Source of the DNA: Actinocatenispora rupis
GTDB taxonomy: Bacteria > Actinomycetota > Actinomycetes > Mycobacteriales > Micromonosporaceae
NCBI RefSeq assembly: GCF_016861975.1
Contig: NZ_BOMB01000015.1
Span: 152,123-216,122 of the forward strand
Direction: 5' to 3'
Length of the DNA stretch: 64,000 bases
A program made the position numbers and the translations under genes. The notes beneath the pieces are model-generated. The model was not told where the DNA came from. It was given only the letters and a program-made list of their open reading frames with translations, and made no database searches. Below are positions 17,404 through 27,003 of the stretch, in pieces (position 1 is the stretch's first letter; each line of letters begins with the position of its first letter).

Positions 17404-18965
17404 GTACAACCACCAACCCGGCCGCCGGCGGCGGCCAGTACCGCCCGGACGCGGAGCCGCACGGCCGTCGGTTCCTGCTCGTCAATCTCGGCTGGATCGC
17501 CCTGGTGACCCTGCTCGTGACGGCCGGCGCGGCCGTGATGTCCTGGTCGCGCACCCCGACGTACGCCTCGGCCGCGCAGGTTCAGGTCCCGCCCGGGGTC
17601 GTGGCCGGCACGACGGTCGCGCAGCCGGTCGACATGGGTACCGAGAAGGCGGTGGCGTCGTCGACCGCGGTCGTGCAGATCGCGGCGCGGAAGCTGCACC
17701 TGCCGGTGTCCACGCTGGCGCACGGGCTGACCGTGACGGTCCCGGTCGACACGGCCGTCCTGGACATCAAGTACACCGGGTCGTCGCCGCGGATCGCGCA
17801 GCAGCGCGCGCAGGCCGTCGCCGAGGCGTACGTGTCGTACCGGACGACGAGGCAGCGTGCGGACCTGGCGACCGCCAAGAAGGCCAACCTGAAGGGCGTG
17901 ACGGTGGTGCCGGCACCGTCGCCCGCGCTGATCGACGACGCGAACCTGCCGACGAAGCCGGCCTCGCCCAACCACCTGACCGACCTGGCCGTGGCGGCCG
18001 TGATCGGGCTGGCGCTGGGTCTCGGCATCGCCCTCGTCCGGGACCGCCGCGACGACCGGGTACGCAGCGGCGCCGATCTCGCCGCCCGCGCCGGCGCGCG
18101 CCTGCTCGGCCAGATCCCCGCGTACCGGCCGGTGGGCGTGGTGGGACCGTCCCGGGCCGCCGACGCGTACCGGGCGGTGCGGGCCCGGCTGTCCCGGGTG
18201 ATCGCCACCGAGCGCGCCCGTACGTTGCTGGTCACGTCCGCGTCGCAGCACGCGACCGGGGCGACGGCGGCGAACCTGGCCGCCGGGCTGGCCCGTACCG
18301 GGACGCGGACGTTGCTGGTGGGCCCGGCCGAACCGTTCGGGCTGCCGGCGGAACCGTCGCTCGGTGACGTGCTCGCGGGTACCGCCGAGGTCGGGGAAGC
18401 GGTGCGGCACACCGGGATCGACGGGCTGACGCTGTTGCCGTCCGGCGGGTACGGCGACGACGACGCGCTGCTCGACGCCGCGTCGCTGGCCCAGGTGATG
18501 CACGAACTGTGCTGGCGCTCCGACCTCGTCGTACTGGACGCGCCGCCGCTGCCGGCCGGGCCGGACGCCGAGCTGTTGGCCGCGCACGCGGACCTGGCGC
18601 TGCTGGTGGCGCGGTCCCGCCGGACCCACCGCCGGCAGGTACGCCAGGCCGTGGACCGGCTCACCGCCGCGGGCGTACCGCTGGCGGGGTGCGTGCTCGA
18701 CCACGTGGGCCGCAGCCGCCGCGCCGAGGTACTGCACCGGGCGCCGTCCCGCGGGCTGCTTCCGTTGCTGCGCCAGGCGATCGGCCGCCGCCGTACGACC
18801 GGGGCGGACGCCGCGGACGTACCGGGGACCGCGGAGCAGGGGAGTGCGCCGGAGACCCGGGCAGCGGCATCGTCCACATCGGACGGTGCGCGCACGCCGC
18901 TGGTGCACGCCTTCGTACCCGGGCGGGACGGGTCCGACCGCGCCGCCGGGAACGGGCGGGAGTAG
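17400..18965 (+). CDS. Wzz-like chain-length regulator fused to a degenerate BY-kinase domain
   Basis: A 521-residue protein. TM1 lies at ~25-48 and TM2 at ~193-214, flanking an extracellular Wzz-type region with the usual NLPTKPASPN motif before TM2. The cytoplasmic part resembles CpsD/Wzc kinases: AYRAVRARLSR, then TLLVTSAS ... TAANLAAGLARTG (~275-300) and Walker-B-like SDLVVLDAPPLPAGPDAELL (~375). The Walker A segment reads QHATGAT where active members have GEGKS/T. The A' Asp (LLVDAD) is replaced by LLVGPAE, and there is no Tyr cluster at the C-terminus. It is therefore likely a non-phosphorylating scaffold. Confidence 0.82.
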   Translation: MSTTTNPAAGGGQYRPDAEPHGRRFLLVNLGWIALVTLLVTAGAAVMSWSRTPTYASAAQVQVPPGVVAGTTVAQPVDMGTEKAVASSTAVVQIAARKLHLPVSTLAHGLTVTVPVDTAVLDIKYTGSSPRIAQQRAQAVAEAYVSYRTTRQRADLATAKKANLKGVTVVPAPSPALIDDANLPTKPASPNHLTDLAVAAVIGLALGLGIALVRDRRDDRVRSGADLAARAGARLLGQIPAYRPVGVVGPSRAADAYRAVRARLSRVIATERARTLLVTSASQHATGATAANLAAGLARTGTRTLLVGPAEPFGLPAEPSLGDVLAGTAEVGEAVRHTGIDGLTLLPSGGYGDDDALLDAASLAQVMHELCWRSDLVVLDAPPLPAGPDAELLAAHADLALLVARSRRTHRRQVRQAVDRLTAAGVPLAGCVLDHVGRSRRAEVLHRAPSRGLLPLLRQAIGRRRTTGADAADVPGTAEQGSAPETRAAASSTSDGARTPLVHAFVPGRDGSDRAAGNGRE

Positions 18966-18974
18966 GCGAGGACG

Positions 18975-21900
18975 ATGACCGGACAGGCACGGGGCCCGCG
19001 ACGGGTCCGGACCGACCGGGCGCCGTGGCCCGCGCGGCTCGGCGCGGTACTGCACGGGCGCCGCGGCGGGGCGGTGGCGTGGCTGCGGGTGGCCGCCGCC
19101 GCGCTGCTGGCCGCGGGTCTCGTGCTGGTGCCGGCCGCGTCCGCGCCGGCCGCACCGCAGACCAGGGTGTCGCTCACCTTCGACAACGGCGCCGCCAGCC
19201 AGTACGACCTCGGGTACCAGCAGGCGCTGAAGCCGCACCACGCGACCGCCACGTACTTCGTGAACTCGGGGACGATCGGCGTCGGCACCAACATCATGAC
19301 CTGGAACGAGCTGAGCACGCTCGCCGCCGACGGCAACGACATCGGCGGCAAGACGGTCGACGGCTCCGACCTGACCACCGATCCGGATCCCAGCTCGCAG
19401 GTGTGCAACGACCGTACGGCGCTGGTGCAGCACGGTCTCGACCCCGTCGCGTTCGCGTACCCGGGCGGTGCGTTCGACCCGACGGTCGAGAACGTCGTCA
19501 AGGCCTGCGGGTACGGCAGCGCCCGGTCGGCCGGCTCGCTGTCGCCGAACGGCCCCACGTACGCGGAGGCGCTGCCGCCGACCGACTGGTACGCCACGCG
19601 CGCGTGGGCGCCGACCGGTCAGGTGACGCTCGCGGACATGAAGTCGCTGGTGTCGGGCGCGGCGCAGGACGGCGGCTGGACGCAGATCGTGATGGATCGG
19701 GTCTGTTCGCAGACCGCCGATCCGGGCGACTACAGCGCCTGCACGTCGACCTCCGGCTGGGTCGACCTGGGCGACCTGAACTCGTTCCTCGACTGGATGG
19801 GCAACGCCGGGCAGTCCGGTGGCGCGCCCGCCGGTGCGGCGCTGAGTACGGTGCGGGACGCGGCGATCTCCGCCGACACGACCGCCCCGTCGACCGCCGT
19901 CGCGTGCAACGGCCAGCCCTGCACGGGATCCACGTACGACCAGACGGTGTTCGTGACGCTCGCGCCGACCGACACCGGGTCCGGCGTGGCGAGCACGCAC
20001 TACACCACCGACGGCACCGATCCGACGCTGTCCAGCCCGACGTACGGCGGGCGGATCGCGGTCACGCACCCGACGACCGTCAACTTCCGGTCGTGGGACA
20101 ACGCCGGCAACGCGGAGGCGGTGCAGAGCCGGACGATCCAGGCCAGCCCGGCGCCGGACTCCTCGCCGCCGACGACCACGATCTCCTGCAACGGCAACGC
20201 GTGTGACACGCCGACCACCGGCAAGGTCTCGGTCGCGCTGAACGCCAGCGACGCGTCCGGCTGGGGCGTGGACAGGACCTACTACACCACCGACGGCACG
20301 ACACCCACCACGTCGAGCCAGGTGTACTCCGGCCCGTTCACGCTGACGACCGGTACGACGACCGTGAAGTACTTCTCGACGGATCTGGCGGGGAACGCGG
20401 AAGCGCCGCAGTCGCAACAGATCACGGTCGATCCGTACCACACGGCGGTGGCGCTCACCTTCGACGACCAGTACGCGGGCGTGTACCGGTACCTGCGGCC
20501 GATGCTGCGGTCGCATGGCATGAACGCCACCATCTACACGATCACGTCCGACTCGACGGACCAGAACGCCTGCTGCATGACGTACGGGCAGCTGCGCACG
20601 ATGCAGAGCGAGGGCGACGACATCGGCGGGCACGGCCGGGAGCACCTGGACCTGACCGACCCGGGTACGACGACGGCGCAGAAGACCGCGGACGTCTGCG
20701 AGTCCCGCCAGGACCTGCTGGACAACGGGATCTACGACCCGGTCTCGTTCGCCTACCCGTTCGGCTCGTACAACGCGGCGGCCGAACAGATCGTCAAGTC
20801 CTGCGGGTACGCGACGGCCCGGCAGGGCGGCGGTCTCGCGCAGACGACGACCACGCCGGGGCCGAAGTACGCGGACACCCAGCCGCCGCAGGATCCGCTG
20901 GCACTACCCGCGATCGACGTGAACGCGCCGAACGCGAAGGTGCTCGGCGACCTGGAGAACTACGTCACGGCGGCCTCGTCGCACGGCGGCGGCCTGCTGG
21001 TACTGACGTTCCACGAGGTGTGCGACAAGTCGCAGTCGGACTACGGCTCCTGCATGTCGTCGTGGAGCGCGGTGGACACCACGGTCATGTCGCAGTTCCT
21101 GACGTGGCTGGGCGGTGCCGGGCAGTCCGGCGGCGCCCCGGCCGGCGTCCAGGTCCAGACCGTACGGGCGGCGACGGCCGCGGCGCAGGACACCACGCCG
21201 CCGTCGGTCACCGCGCAGTGCAACGGCAGCGCGTGCCAGGACACCCAGTACGCGGCGCCGGTGAAGGTCGCGCTGGACGCGACGGACAGCGGCGGCGTCG
21301 GCGTGCGGCAGGTCCACTACACGACCGACGGCTCCACGCCGACGACCGCGAGCCCGGTGTACGGCACGCCGTTGACGGTGTCGAAGACCACGACGGTGAA
21401 GTACTTCGCGGTGGACAACGACGGCAACAGCGGGCCGGTGCAGAGCCAGACGGTCACGATCGACAGCACCGCGCCGACCACGTCGGTCAGCTGCAACGGC
21501 GCGGCCTGCGCCGCCTGGTACCAGGCGACGCCGGTGTCGGTCGGGTTGACCGCGACCGACAACGCCGGCGGCGTCGGCGGCACCAAGACGTACTACACGA
21601 CCAACGGGACGACGCCGACGAAGTCGAGCCCGACGTACACCGGGCCGTTCCCGGTGTCGGTCACGACGACGGTGAAGTGCTTCTCCGTCGACGGCGCCGG
21701 CAACACGGAGGCGGTGAAGACGCAGGCGGTCCGCGTGGACGCGGCGGCGCCGACCGTCTCGATCACGTTGCCGCGCACCGGAACCATCGTCCTGTCCGGG
21801 ACGACCGTGCCGATCACGGCGAGCGCCGCGGACCGCGGTACCGGTACCGGCGCGGCGTCCGGGCTGGCGAACGTGAAGTTCTACCTGGACGGCACGACGC

Positions 21901-22046
21901 TCGTCGGCACCGACACCACGGCTCCGTACACGGCGTCGTGGAGCACCAGCGGCGTCGCGAAGGGCGTGCACACGCTGACCGCGGTCGCCACCGACGTTGC
22001 GGGCAACGCCACCCGGTCGGCGGGCGTCCAGGTGACCATTCGGTAA
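18975..22046 (+). CDS. Secreted tandem polysaccharide deacetylase with chitobiase-type and Ig-like repeats
   Basis: A 1023-residue exported protein with a long basic N-region and a signal helix at ~33-62. Domain order: NodB-like domain 1 (~63-290), two CHB_HEX_C-type repeats with YYTTDGTTPT-like cores (~300-485), NodB-like domain 2 (~490-710), two more such repeats, and a C-terminal Ig-like domain (FYLDGTTLVGTDTTAPY). Domain 2 keeps TFDD, GGHGREHLDL, FAYPFGSY and LTFHE. Domain 1 has TFDN and GGKTVDGSDL, losing the metal Asp and both metal His, so it is probably catalytically dead. The likely role is N-deacetylation of the exported polymer. Confidence 0.88.
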   Translation: MTGQARGPRRVRTDRAPWPARLGAVLHGRRGGAVAWLRVAAAALLAAGLVLVPAASAPAAPQTRVSLTFDNGAASQYDLGYQQALKPHHATATYFVNSGTIGVGTNIMTWNELSTLAADGNDIGGKTVDGSDLTTDPDPSSQVCNDRTALVQHGLDPVAFAYPGGAFDPTVENVVKACGYGSARSAGSLSPNGPTYAEALPPTDWYATRAWAPTGQVTLADMKSLVSGAAQDGGWTQIVMDRVCSQTADPGDYSACTSTSGWVDLGDLNSFLDWMGNAGQSGGAPAGAALSTVRDAAISADTTAPSTAVACNGQPCTGSTYDQTVFVTLAPTDTGSGVASTHYTTDGTDPTLSSPTYGGRIAVTHPTTVNFRSWDNAGNAEAVQSRTIQASPAPDSSPPTTTISCNGNACDTPTTGKVSVALNASDASGWGVDRTYYTTDGTTPTTSSQVYSGPFTLTTGTTTVKYFSTDLAGNAEAPQSQQITVDPYHTAVALTFDDQYAGVYRYLRPMLRSHGMNATIYTITSDSTDQNACCMTYGQLRTMQSEGDDIGGHGREHLDLTDPGTTTAQKTADVCESRQDLLDNGIYDPVSFAYPFGSYNAAAEQIVKSCGYATARQGGGLAQTTTTPGPKYADTQPPQDPLALPAIDVNAPNAKVLGDLENYVTAASSHGGGLLVLTFHEVCDKSQSDYGSCMSSWSAVDTTVMSQFLTWLGGAGQSGGAPAGVQVQTVRAATAAAQDTTPPSVTAQCNGSACQDTQYAAPVKVALDATDSGGVGVRQVHYTTDGSTPTTASPVYGTPLTVSKTTTVKYFAVDNDGNSGPVQSQTVTIDSTAPTTSVSCNGAACAAWYQATPVSVGLTATDNAGGVGGTKTYYTTNGTTPTKSSPTYTGPFPVSVTTTVKCFSVDGAGNTEAVKTQAVRVDAAAPTVSITLPRTGTIVLSGTTVPITASAADRGTGTGAASGLANVKFYLDGTTLVGTDTTAPYTASWSTSGVAKGVHTLTAVATDVAGNATRSAGVQVTIR

Positions 22047-22061
22047 CTGAGGGGGAGAGCA

Positions 22062-23273
22062 GTGTCGGAGTACACGGATGTGGCGATCATCGGGGCCGGA
22101 CCGCACGGGCTCGCCGCCGCCGCGCACCTGCGGCGGGCGGGCGTGGAGTGCACGGTGTACGGCAAGCCGATGTCGTTCTGGCGCGGCAGCATGCCGAAGG
22201 GCATGATGCTGCGGTCGAACTGGACGGCGACGTGCATCGCCGAGTACGAGGGGCCGCTGTCGCTCGACGGCTACTGCGCCGCGACCGGGCGGACGCTGAC
22301 GACGCCGGTGCCGCTGGACACGTTCGTCGAGTACGGCACGTGGGTGCAGCAGCAGGTCGCGCCGGACGTGGACGAGCGGGTCGTCACCAAGGTGGAGCCG
22401 GCGTCGGTCGGGTTCCGGCTGACGTTCGCCGACGGTACGGCGATCCGCGCCCGTCGCGTCGTGGTGGCCACCGGCATCGCCGACTTCGTCCACCGCCCCG
22501 GGTACACGGAGGGCCTGCCGGCCGAACTGGCCTCGCACACCGCCGACCACCAGGACCTGGGCGTGTTCGGCGGCCGGTCGGTACTCGTCGTCGGCGGCGG
22601 GCAGAGCGCGCTGGAGTCCGCGGCGCTGCTGCACGAGGCGGGCGCCGAGGTGAGCGTCGCGGCGCGCTCCGACCACCTGAACTGGTTGCACGGCGGCAAG
22701 TACCACCGGATGCTCGGCCGGTTCGCCAAGCTGGTGTACGCGCCGACCGACGTCGGCCCGATGGGCATGTCCCGGATCGTGGCCGTACCGGACCTGTTCC
22801 GGCGCCTGCCGCGGCAGGTACAGGATCCGATGGCGGCGCGGTCGATCCGGCCGGCCGGCGCGGCGTGGCTGCGTCCGCGGCTCACCGACGTGTCGGTGGA
22901 GATCGACCGCCGGGTACGGTCGGCCACCCCGGACGGCGACCGGCTGCGCGTCGACTTCACCGACGGCGCCGCGCTCGTCGTGGACCACCTGCTGTGCGGC
23001 ACCGGCTACCGGGTCGACGTGGCGCGCTACCCGTTCCTCGACGGTACGATCGTCCGCCGGATCCGCCGGGTGAACGGCTATCCGTTGCTGCGCCCGGGAA
23101 TGGAGTCGACCGTGCCGGGGCTGCACTTCCTCGGCGCACCCGCGGCGCGCAGCTTCGGGCCGATCATGCGGTTCGTCGCCGGCGGCTGGTACGGTGCCCG
23201 GTCGCTCACCCGGGCCGTGGCGGACGGCGACCACCGCCGGCGTACCCCGGTGCCGCAGGGCGCGGTGTCATGA
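22062..23273 (+). CDS. FAD-dependent oxidoreductase (flavin monooxygenase-like)
   Basis: A 403-residue two-dinucleotide-domain flavoprotein. The FAD motif VAIIGAGPHGLAAAAHL lies at ~residues 7-23, the NADPH motif VLVVGGGQSALESAALL at ~175-191, an ATGIADF junction at ~135, and a C-terminal LLCGTGYRVD FAD motif at ~310. The layout resembles FMO and lysine/ornithine N-hydroxylase relatives, but the substrate is unknown. GTG 22062 follows GGGGGAG. The stop overlaps the next ATG (ATGA). Placement between a deacetylase and an ATP-grasp enzyme suggests it oxidises a free amino group or a ligated amine (inference). Confidence 0.83.
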   Translation: MSEYTDVAIIGAGPHGLAAAAHLRRAGVECTVYGKPMSFWRGSMPKGMMLRSNWTATCIAEYEGPLSLDGYCAATGRTLTTPVPLDTFVEYGTWVQQQVAPDVDERVVTKVEPASVGFRLTFADGTAIRARRVVVATGIADFVHRPGYTEGLPAELASHTADHQDLGVFGGRSVLVVGGGQSALESAALLHEAGAEVSVAARSDHLNWLHGGKYHRMLGRFAKLVYAPTDVGPMGMSRIVAVPDLFRRLPRQVQDPMAARSIRPAGAAWLRPRLTDVSVEIDRRVRSATPDGDRLRVDFTDGAALVVDHLLCGTGYRVDVARYPFLDGTIVRRIRRVNGYPLLRPGMESTVPGLHFLGAPAARSFGPIMRFVAGGWYGARSLTRAVADGDHRRRTPVPQGAVS

Positions 23274-24433
23274 CGGTCGGCGCACTCGTCGTCGGCGGCG
23301 ACTACCAGGGTCTCGGGATCGCGCGCAGCCTCGGCCGCCGCGGCGTACCGGTGTGCGTGCTGGACGACGAGCGGTCCATCGCCGCCGCCTCCCGGTACGT
23401 CCGCCGGACGGTGCGGGTGCCGGAGCTGCGCGACGCGGACACCACCGTCACCGCGCTGGCCGACACCTGCGACCGGCTCGGCCTGCACGGCTGGGTGCTC
23501 TACCCGACGCGGGAGGAGACCGTCGCCGCGGTCTCCACCGCCCGGGACGAGCTGGCCGGCCGGTACCGGGTGCCCACGCCGGCCTGGTCGTCGGTACGGC
23601 ACGCCTGGGACAAGCGCGCCACGTACCGGCTGGCGGAGAAGCTCGGCGTTCCCACCCCGCGCACCTGGTTCCCTTGTACCGCAGGCGATCTGGGCCAGGT
23701 GGACACGTCCGGTCCGGTCGTCGTCAAGCCCGCCGTCAAGGAGCACTTCGTCTACGCGACGGGCGCGAAGGCGTGGCGCGCCGACGGACCGGCCGAGCTG
23801 GCCGACCGGTACCGGCAGGCGTCCGCGATCGTGGCCGCGGAGGAGGTGCTGGTGCAGGAGATGGTGCCGGGCGGCGGCGACAGCCAGTTCGCGTACTGCG
23901 CGTTCTTCCGGGACGGCGAGGCGGTCGCGAGCATGACCGTACGCCGGCGCCGGCAGCACCCGTCCGACTTCGGCCGCGCCAGTACGTTCGTGGAGACGGT
24001 GGACGTGCCGGAGCTGGTCGAGCCGTCCGTGTCGTTCCTGCGCGCGATGGACTACTACGGCCTGGTGGAGCTGGAGTACAAGCGGGATCCGCGGGACGGC
24101 GCGTACAAGCTGCTCGACGTGAACGCGCGGACCTGGGGCTACCACACGCTCGGGCGCGCGGCCGGGGTGGACTTCCCGTGGCTGCTCTACCGGGACCAGC
24201 TCGGGTTGCCGGTGGAGCCGGCGCGGGCCCGGCCCGGCGTGCGCTGGATCCGTTGGGCCACCGACCTTCCGAACGCGGCGCGCGACCTGCGCCGCGGCGC
24301 GATCCGGGCCGGCGACTACCTGCGGTCGCTGCGCGGCGTGGACACCGAGGCGGTGTTCGCGCTCGCCGACCCGCTGCCCGCGCTGTACGAGATCCTGCTG
24401 CTGCCGTACCTCGCGATGAAGCGGAGCCTGTAG
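23270..24433 (+). CDS. ATP-grasp family carboxylate-amine ligase
   Basis: A 387-residue ATP-grasp enzyme. The N-terminal pre-ATP-grasp fold begins ALVVGGDYQGLGIARSLG. The ATP-binding Lys is in VVVKPAVKEHFVYATGAKAW (~residues 145-165), the adenine contact in VLVQEMVPGGGDSQ (~200), and the Mg ligands in LVELEYKRD and LLDVNARTWGYH (Asp/Asn, ~270-290). It resembles the predicted ATP-grasp group COG3919. Such enzymes join a carboxylate to an amine through an acyl phosphate. In this island a uronic acid carboxylate or a deacetylated amine is an obvious candidate (inference). It is followed without gap by the deacetylase ATG. Confidence 0.85.
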   Translation: MTVGALVVGGDYQGLGIARSLGRRGVPVCVLDDERSIAAASRYVRRTVRVPELRDADTTVTALADTCDRLGLHGWVLYPTREETVAAVSTARDELAGRYRVPTPAWSSVRHAWDKRATYRLAEKLGVPTPRTWFPCTAGDLGQVDTSGPVVVKPAVKEHFVYATGAKAWRADGPAELADRYRQASAIVAAEEVLVQEMVPGGGDSQFAYCAFFRDGEAVASMTVRRRRQHPSDFGRASTFVETVDVPELVEPSVSFLRAMDYYGLVELEYKRDPRDGAYKLLDVNARTWGYHTLGRAAGVDFPWLLYRDQLGLPVEPARARPGVRWIRWATDLPNAARDLRRGAIRAGDYLRSLRGVDTEAVFALADPLPALYEILLLPYLAMKRSL

Positions 24434-25852
24434 ATGTTCGAGTCGTCGCACGCGTTCGGGTTCTTCGACTACTTCCGGGTACCGTACCGGGTGGTGTCGG
24501 GCGGCCCGCCCGCGTCTCTGTCCACTGTGGATGGTTCGTACCTGGGTCGGCTCTGGTGCGGCGAACGGGGCCTCCTCTGGCCCCGCGCGGGCGCGCCAGA
24601 CTGCGTCACCGGCCGGTTCACGATGGCCGGGATGCCGGTGCCGGGCCGGGTGTGCACCACGCCGCCCGGCGCCGGTTGGCAGCGCGCCGAGGCGGTCACC
24701 GACGAGCGCGGCCGGCACGTCGCGTTCGTGTGGACCGACGGCGCGGGCAACACCTTCCTGCCGTACGACCCGGCCGAGGTGATGCGGTGCCTGTGGTCCG
24801 AGGCGTACACCCGGCTCGGCCGCGGCGCCGACCCGCGCGCGCTGATGCTCCGCGGGTACTACCTGGTCCGGCCGCTGCTGCCGCGGCAAGTGCAGCTCGG
24901 CCTGCGCCGGGCGTACGCGGGGCGGCAGGAGACGCCGCGGTTCCCCGCCTGGCCGGTCGAGCACGGCCTGCACGACCTGTACGACTGGCTGTTCGGGGTA
25001 CTCACCGGGATCGCGGGCGCGCCCGTACCGTGGCTCGCGCCGTGGCCGCACGGCAAGTCGTGGAGCCTGGTCCTGACGCACGACGTCGAGACCGCCGCCG
25101 GTTTCCGCGACATCCCGCTGCTGCGCGATCCCGAGCGGGCCCTCGGGTACCGGTCGTCGTGGAACCTGGTCGGCGAGCGCTACCACGCCGATCCGGTCAC
25201 CGTACGGCGGCTGCGCGACGAGGGTTGCGAGATCGGCGTGCACGGCCTGCGGCACGACGGCCGCGACCTCGGATCCCGCCGGCTGCTGGCCCGCCGGCTC
25301 CCCGCCATGCACCGGTACGCCGCGGAGTGGGGCGCCATCGGGTTCCGTTCGCCCGCGACGCAACGGTCCTGGGACATGATGCGGACGCTCGGCTTCGACT
25401 ACGACAGCTCGTACACCGACACCGACCCGTACGAGCCGCGGCCCGGCGGGTGCTGCACGTACCTGCCGTTCCGGAACGGGGACCTGGTGGAGCTGCCGAT
25501 CACCCTGCCGCAGGACCACACCCTGTTCGAGATCCTGCGCCAGCGGGACGGTTCGGTGTGGACGGGCAAGGCGCGGGCGATCCGGGACCGCGGCGGCATG
25601 GTCCTCGCCCTCACGCACCCCGACTACGCCTCCGGCACCCGCGCGGCGAGCGCGTACCGGGCCCTGCTCACCGAGTTCGCGGGGGATCCGACCGTGTGGC
25701 AGGCGCTGCCGCGGGAGGTCTCCGCCTGGTGGCGGCGCCGCGGCGAGTCCGTCCCGGTACCGGACGGCGACGGCTGGCGGATCGACGGCCCCGCCGCCGA
25801 CGACGGCCGGATCCGTTACACCGCACCGACTCTCGTCGGGGAGGCGCCATGA
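24434..25852 (+). CDS. Polysaccharide deacetylase family protein with long N-terminal domain
   Basis: A 472-residue protein with no signal peptide. The C-terminal half is NodB-like: LVLTHDVE (~residues 211-218), GCEIGVHGLRHDGRD (~263-277, with the H-x-x-x-H pair), GFRSPAT (~298), DYDSSYTDTDPYEPRPGG (~318) and ALTHPDY near 390. The ~200-residue N-terminal part (FFDYFRVPYRVV...) matches no family I recognise. Cytoplasmic location and coupling to the ATP-grasp gene suggest action on a lipid-linked or nucleotide sugar before export. Bases 24519-24534 carry the recurrent palindrome in frame (Leu-Ser-Thr-Val-Asp-Gly). Confidence 0.85.
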   Translation: MFESSHAFGFFDYFRVPYRVVSGGPPASLSTVDGSYLGRLWCGERGLLWPRAGAPDCVTGRFTMAGMPVPGRVCTTPPGAGWQRAEAVTDERGRHVAFVWTDGAGNTFLPYDPAEVMRCLWSEAYTRLGRGADPRALMLRGYYLVRPLLPRQVQLGLRRAYAGRQETPRFPAWPVEHGLHDLYDWLFGVLTGIAGAPVPWLAPWPHGKSWSLVLTHDVETAAGFRDIPLLRDPERALGYRSSWNLVGERYHADPVTVRRLRDEGCEIGVHGLRHDGRDLGSRRLLARRLPAMHRYAAEWGAIGFRSPATQRSWDMMRTLGFDYDSSYTDTDPYEPRPGGCCTYLPFRNGDLVELPITLPQDHTLFEILRQRDGSVWTGKARAIRDRGGMVLALTHPDYASGTRAASAYRALLTEFAGDPTVWQALPREVSAWWRRRGESVPVPDGDGWRIDGPAADDGRIRYTAPTLVGEAP

Positions 25853-27003
25853 CCCGGCACGTCGCCGTCGTCGTCGAGAACGTCCCGCTCGGGGTGGACA
25901 TCCGGCTGCGCAAGCAGGTCGTCGACCTGCTCGCCGCCGGGTACCGGGTGTCGGTCGTGTCGATGCGCGACGCGGACAACGCGCCGTACCGGCGGATGCC
26001 GGGGCTGACGCTGCTGGAGTACCCGCCGTCGCCGGAGGGCAGCGGCATGGCCGGCTACGTCCGGGAGTACGCGGCGGCGTTCGGGTGGGCGGCCGTGCAC
26101 CTGGCGCGGCTGCGCGCCCGCGGCCGCATCGACGTCCTCCAGCTCTGCCAACCGCCCGACGTGTACTTCCCGCTCGCGCGGGTGCTGCGCTGGCTCGGCG
26201 CGCGCGTCGTGGTCGACCAGCGGGACCTGATGCCCGAGGTCTTCACCGCCCGGTACGAGCACCCGCGGCCCGCCGTACTCGCCGCGCTGCGTTTCCTGGA
26301 GCGCCGCAGCCAGCGCGTCGCGCACCGTACGGTCTGTGTCAACGAGTACCTGCGGGACCGGCTCGCCGCGGCGGGCGGCCGGCACGTCGACGTCGTACGC
26401 AACGGGCCGGTGCTCGCCCGGGTCGACCAGGCGAAGCGGGATCCCAAGCTGCGCAAGGGATTCCGGCACCTGGTGGTGTGGTCGGGGAAGATGGGCCGGC
26501 AGGACCGACTCGACCTGGCGATGCGGGTGGTCGCCGAGATCGTGCACGGGCAGGACCGTACGGACTGCGGGTTCGCGTTCCTCGGCGACGGCGAGTGCCT
26601 CGACGAGATGCGCGCGCTGGCCGTCGAACTCGGCGTGGAGAAGTACGTGTGGCTGCCGGGCTGGGTGAGTGAGGAGCAGGTCTTCGCGTACCTGGCGAGC
26701 GCGTCGCTCGGCCTGGACACGACGCTCCAGGCGGAGGTCACGCCGGTGAAGGCGTTGGAGTACCTGGCTTTCGGGCTGCCGCTGGTGTCGTTCGACCTGC
26801 CGGAGACGCGGCGGATCGCGGCCGGCGCCGGCGTCCTCGTACCGCCCGGTGAGGTGGAGACGCTCGCCAAGGAGATCGTCCGGCTGCTCGACGACCGCGG
26901 CGCGCGGCGTCGGCTCGGCACGGTCGGTCGCCGCCGGCTGCGCGACGAACTCGGCTGGGAACGGCAGTCCGCCGTCTACCTTGAGGCGATCCGACGTGCC
27001 TGA
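25849..27003 (+). CDS. Family 4-type glycosyltransferase
   Basis: A 384-residue GT-B enzyme. The N-terminal Rossmann domain begins VAVVVENVPLGVDIRLRKQV, where the Gly-rich donor loop is expected. The C-terminal domain shows VWSGKMGRQDRLDLAMRV, FLGDGECLDEM, VWLPGWVSEEQVFAYLASA, and the nucleotide-sugar binding E-x(7)-E region in AEVTPVKALEYLAFGLPLVS (~300-320). It adds one sugar to the lipid-linked intermediate; donor and linkage cannot be told. ATG overlaps the deacetylase stop (ATGA), and the PAP2 gene starts 8 bases before its end. Confidence 0.88.
   Translation: MTRHVAVVVENVPLGVDIRLRKQVVDLLAAGYRVSVVSMRDADNAPYRRMPGLTLLEYPPSPEGSGMAGYVREYAAAFGWAAVHLARLRARGRIDVLQLCQPPDVYFPLARVLRWLGARVVVDQRDLMPEVFTARYEHPRPAVLAALRFLERRSQRVAHRTVCVNEYLRDRLAAAGGRHVDVVRNGPVLARVDQAKRDPKLRKGFRHLVVWSGKMGRQDRLDLAMRVVAEIVHGQDRTDCGFAFLGDGECLDEMRALAVELGVEKYVWLPGWVSEEQVFAYLASASLGLDTTLQAEVTPVKALEYLAFGLPLVSFDLPETRRIAAGAGVLVPPGEVETLAKEIVRLLDDRGARRRLGTVGRRRLRDELGWERQSAVYLEAIRRA

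Noticed and set aside
17325..20645. 1106-codon minus-strand open frame
   Set aside because: It lies opposite the Wzz-like and deacetylase genes, which have clear motifs and codon bias; its composition is typical of shadow translation.
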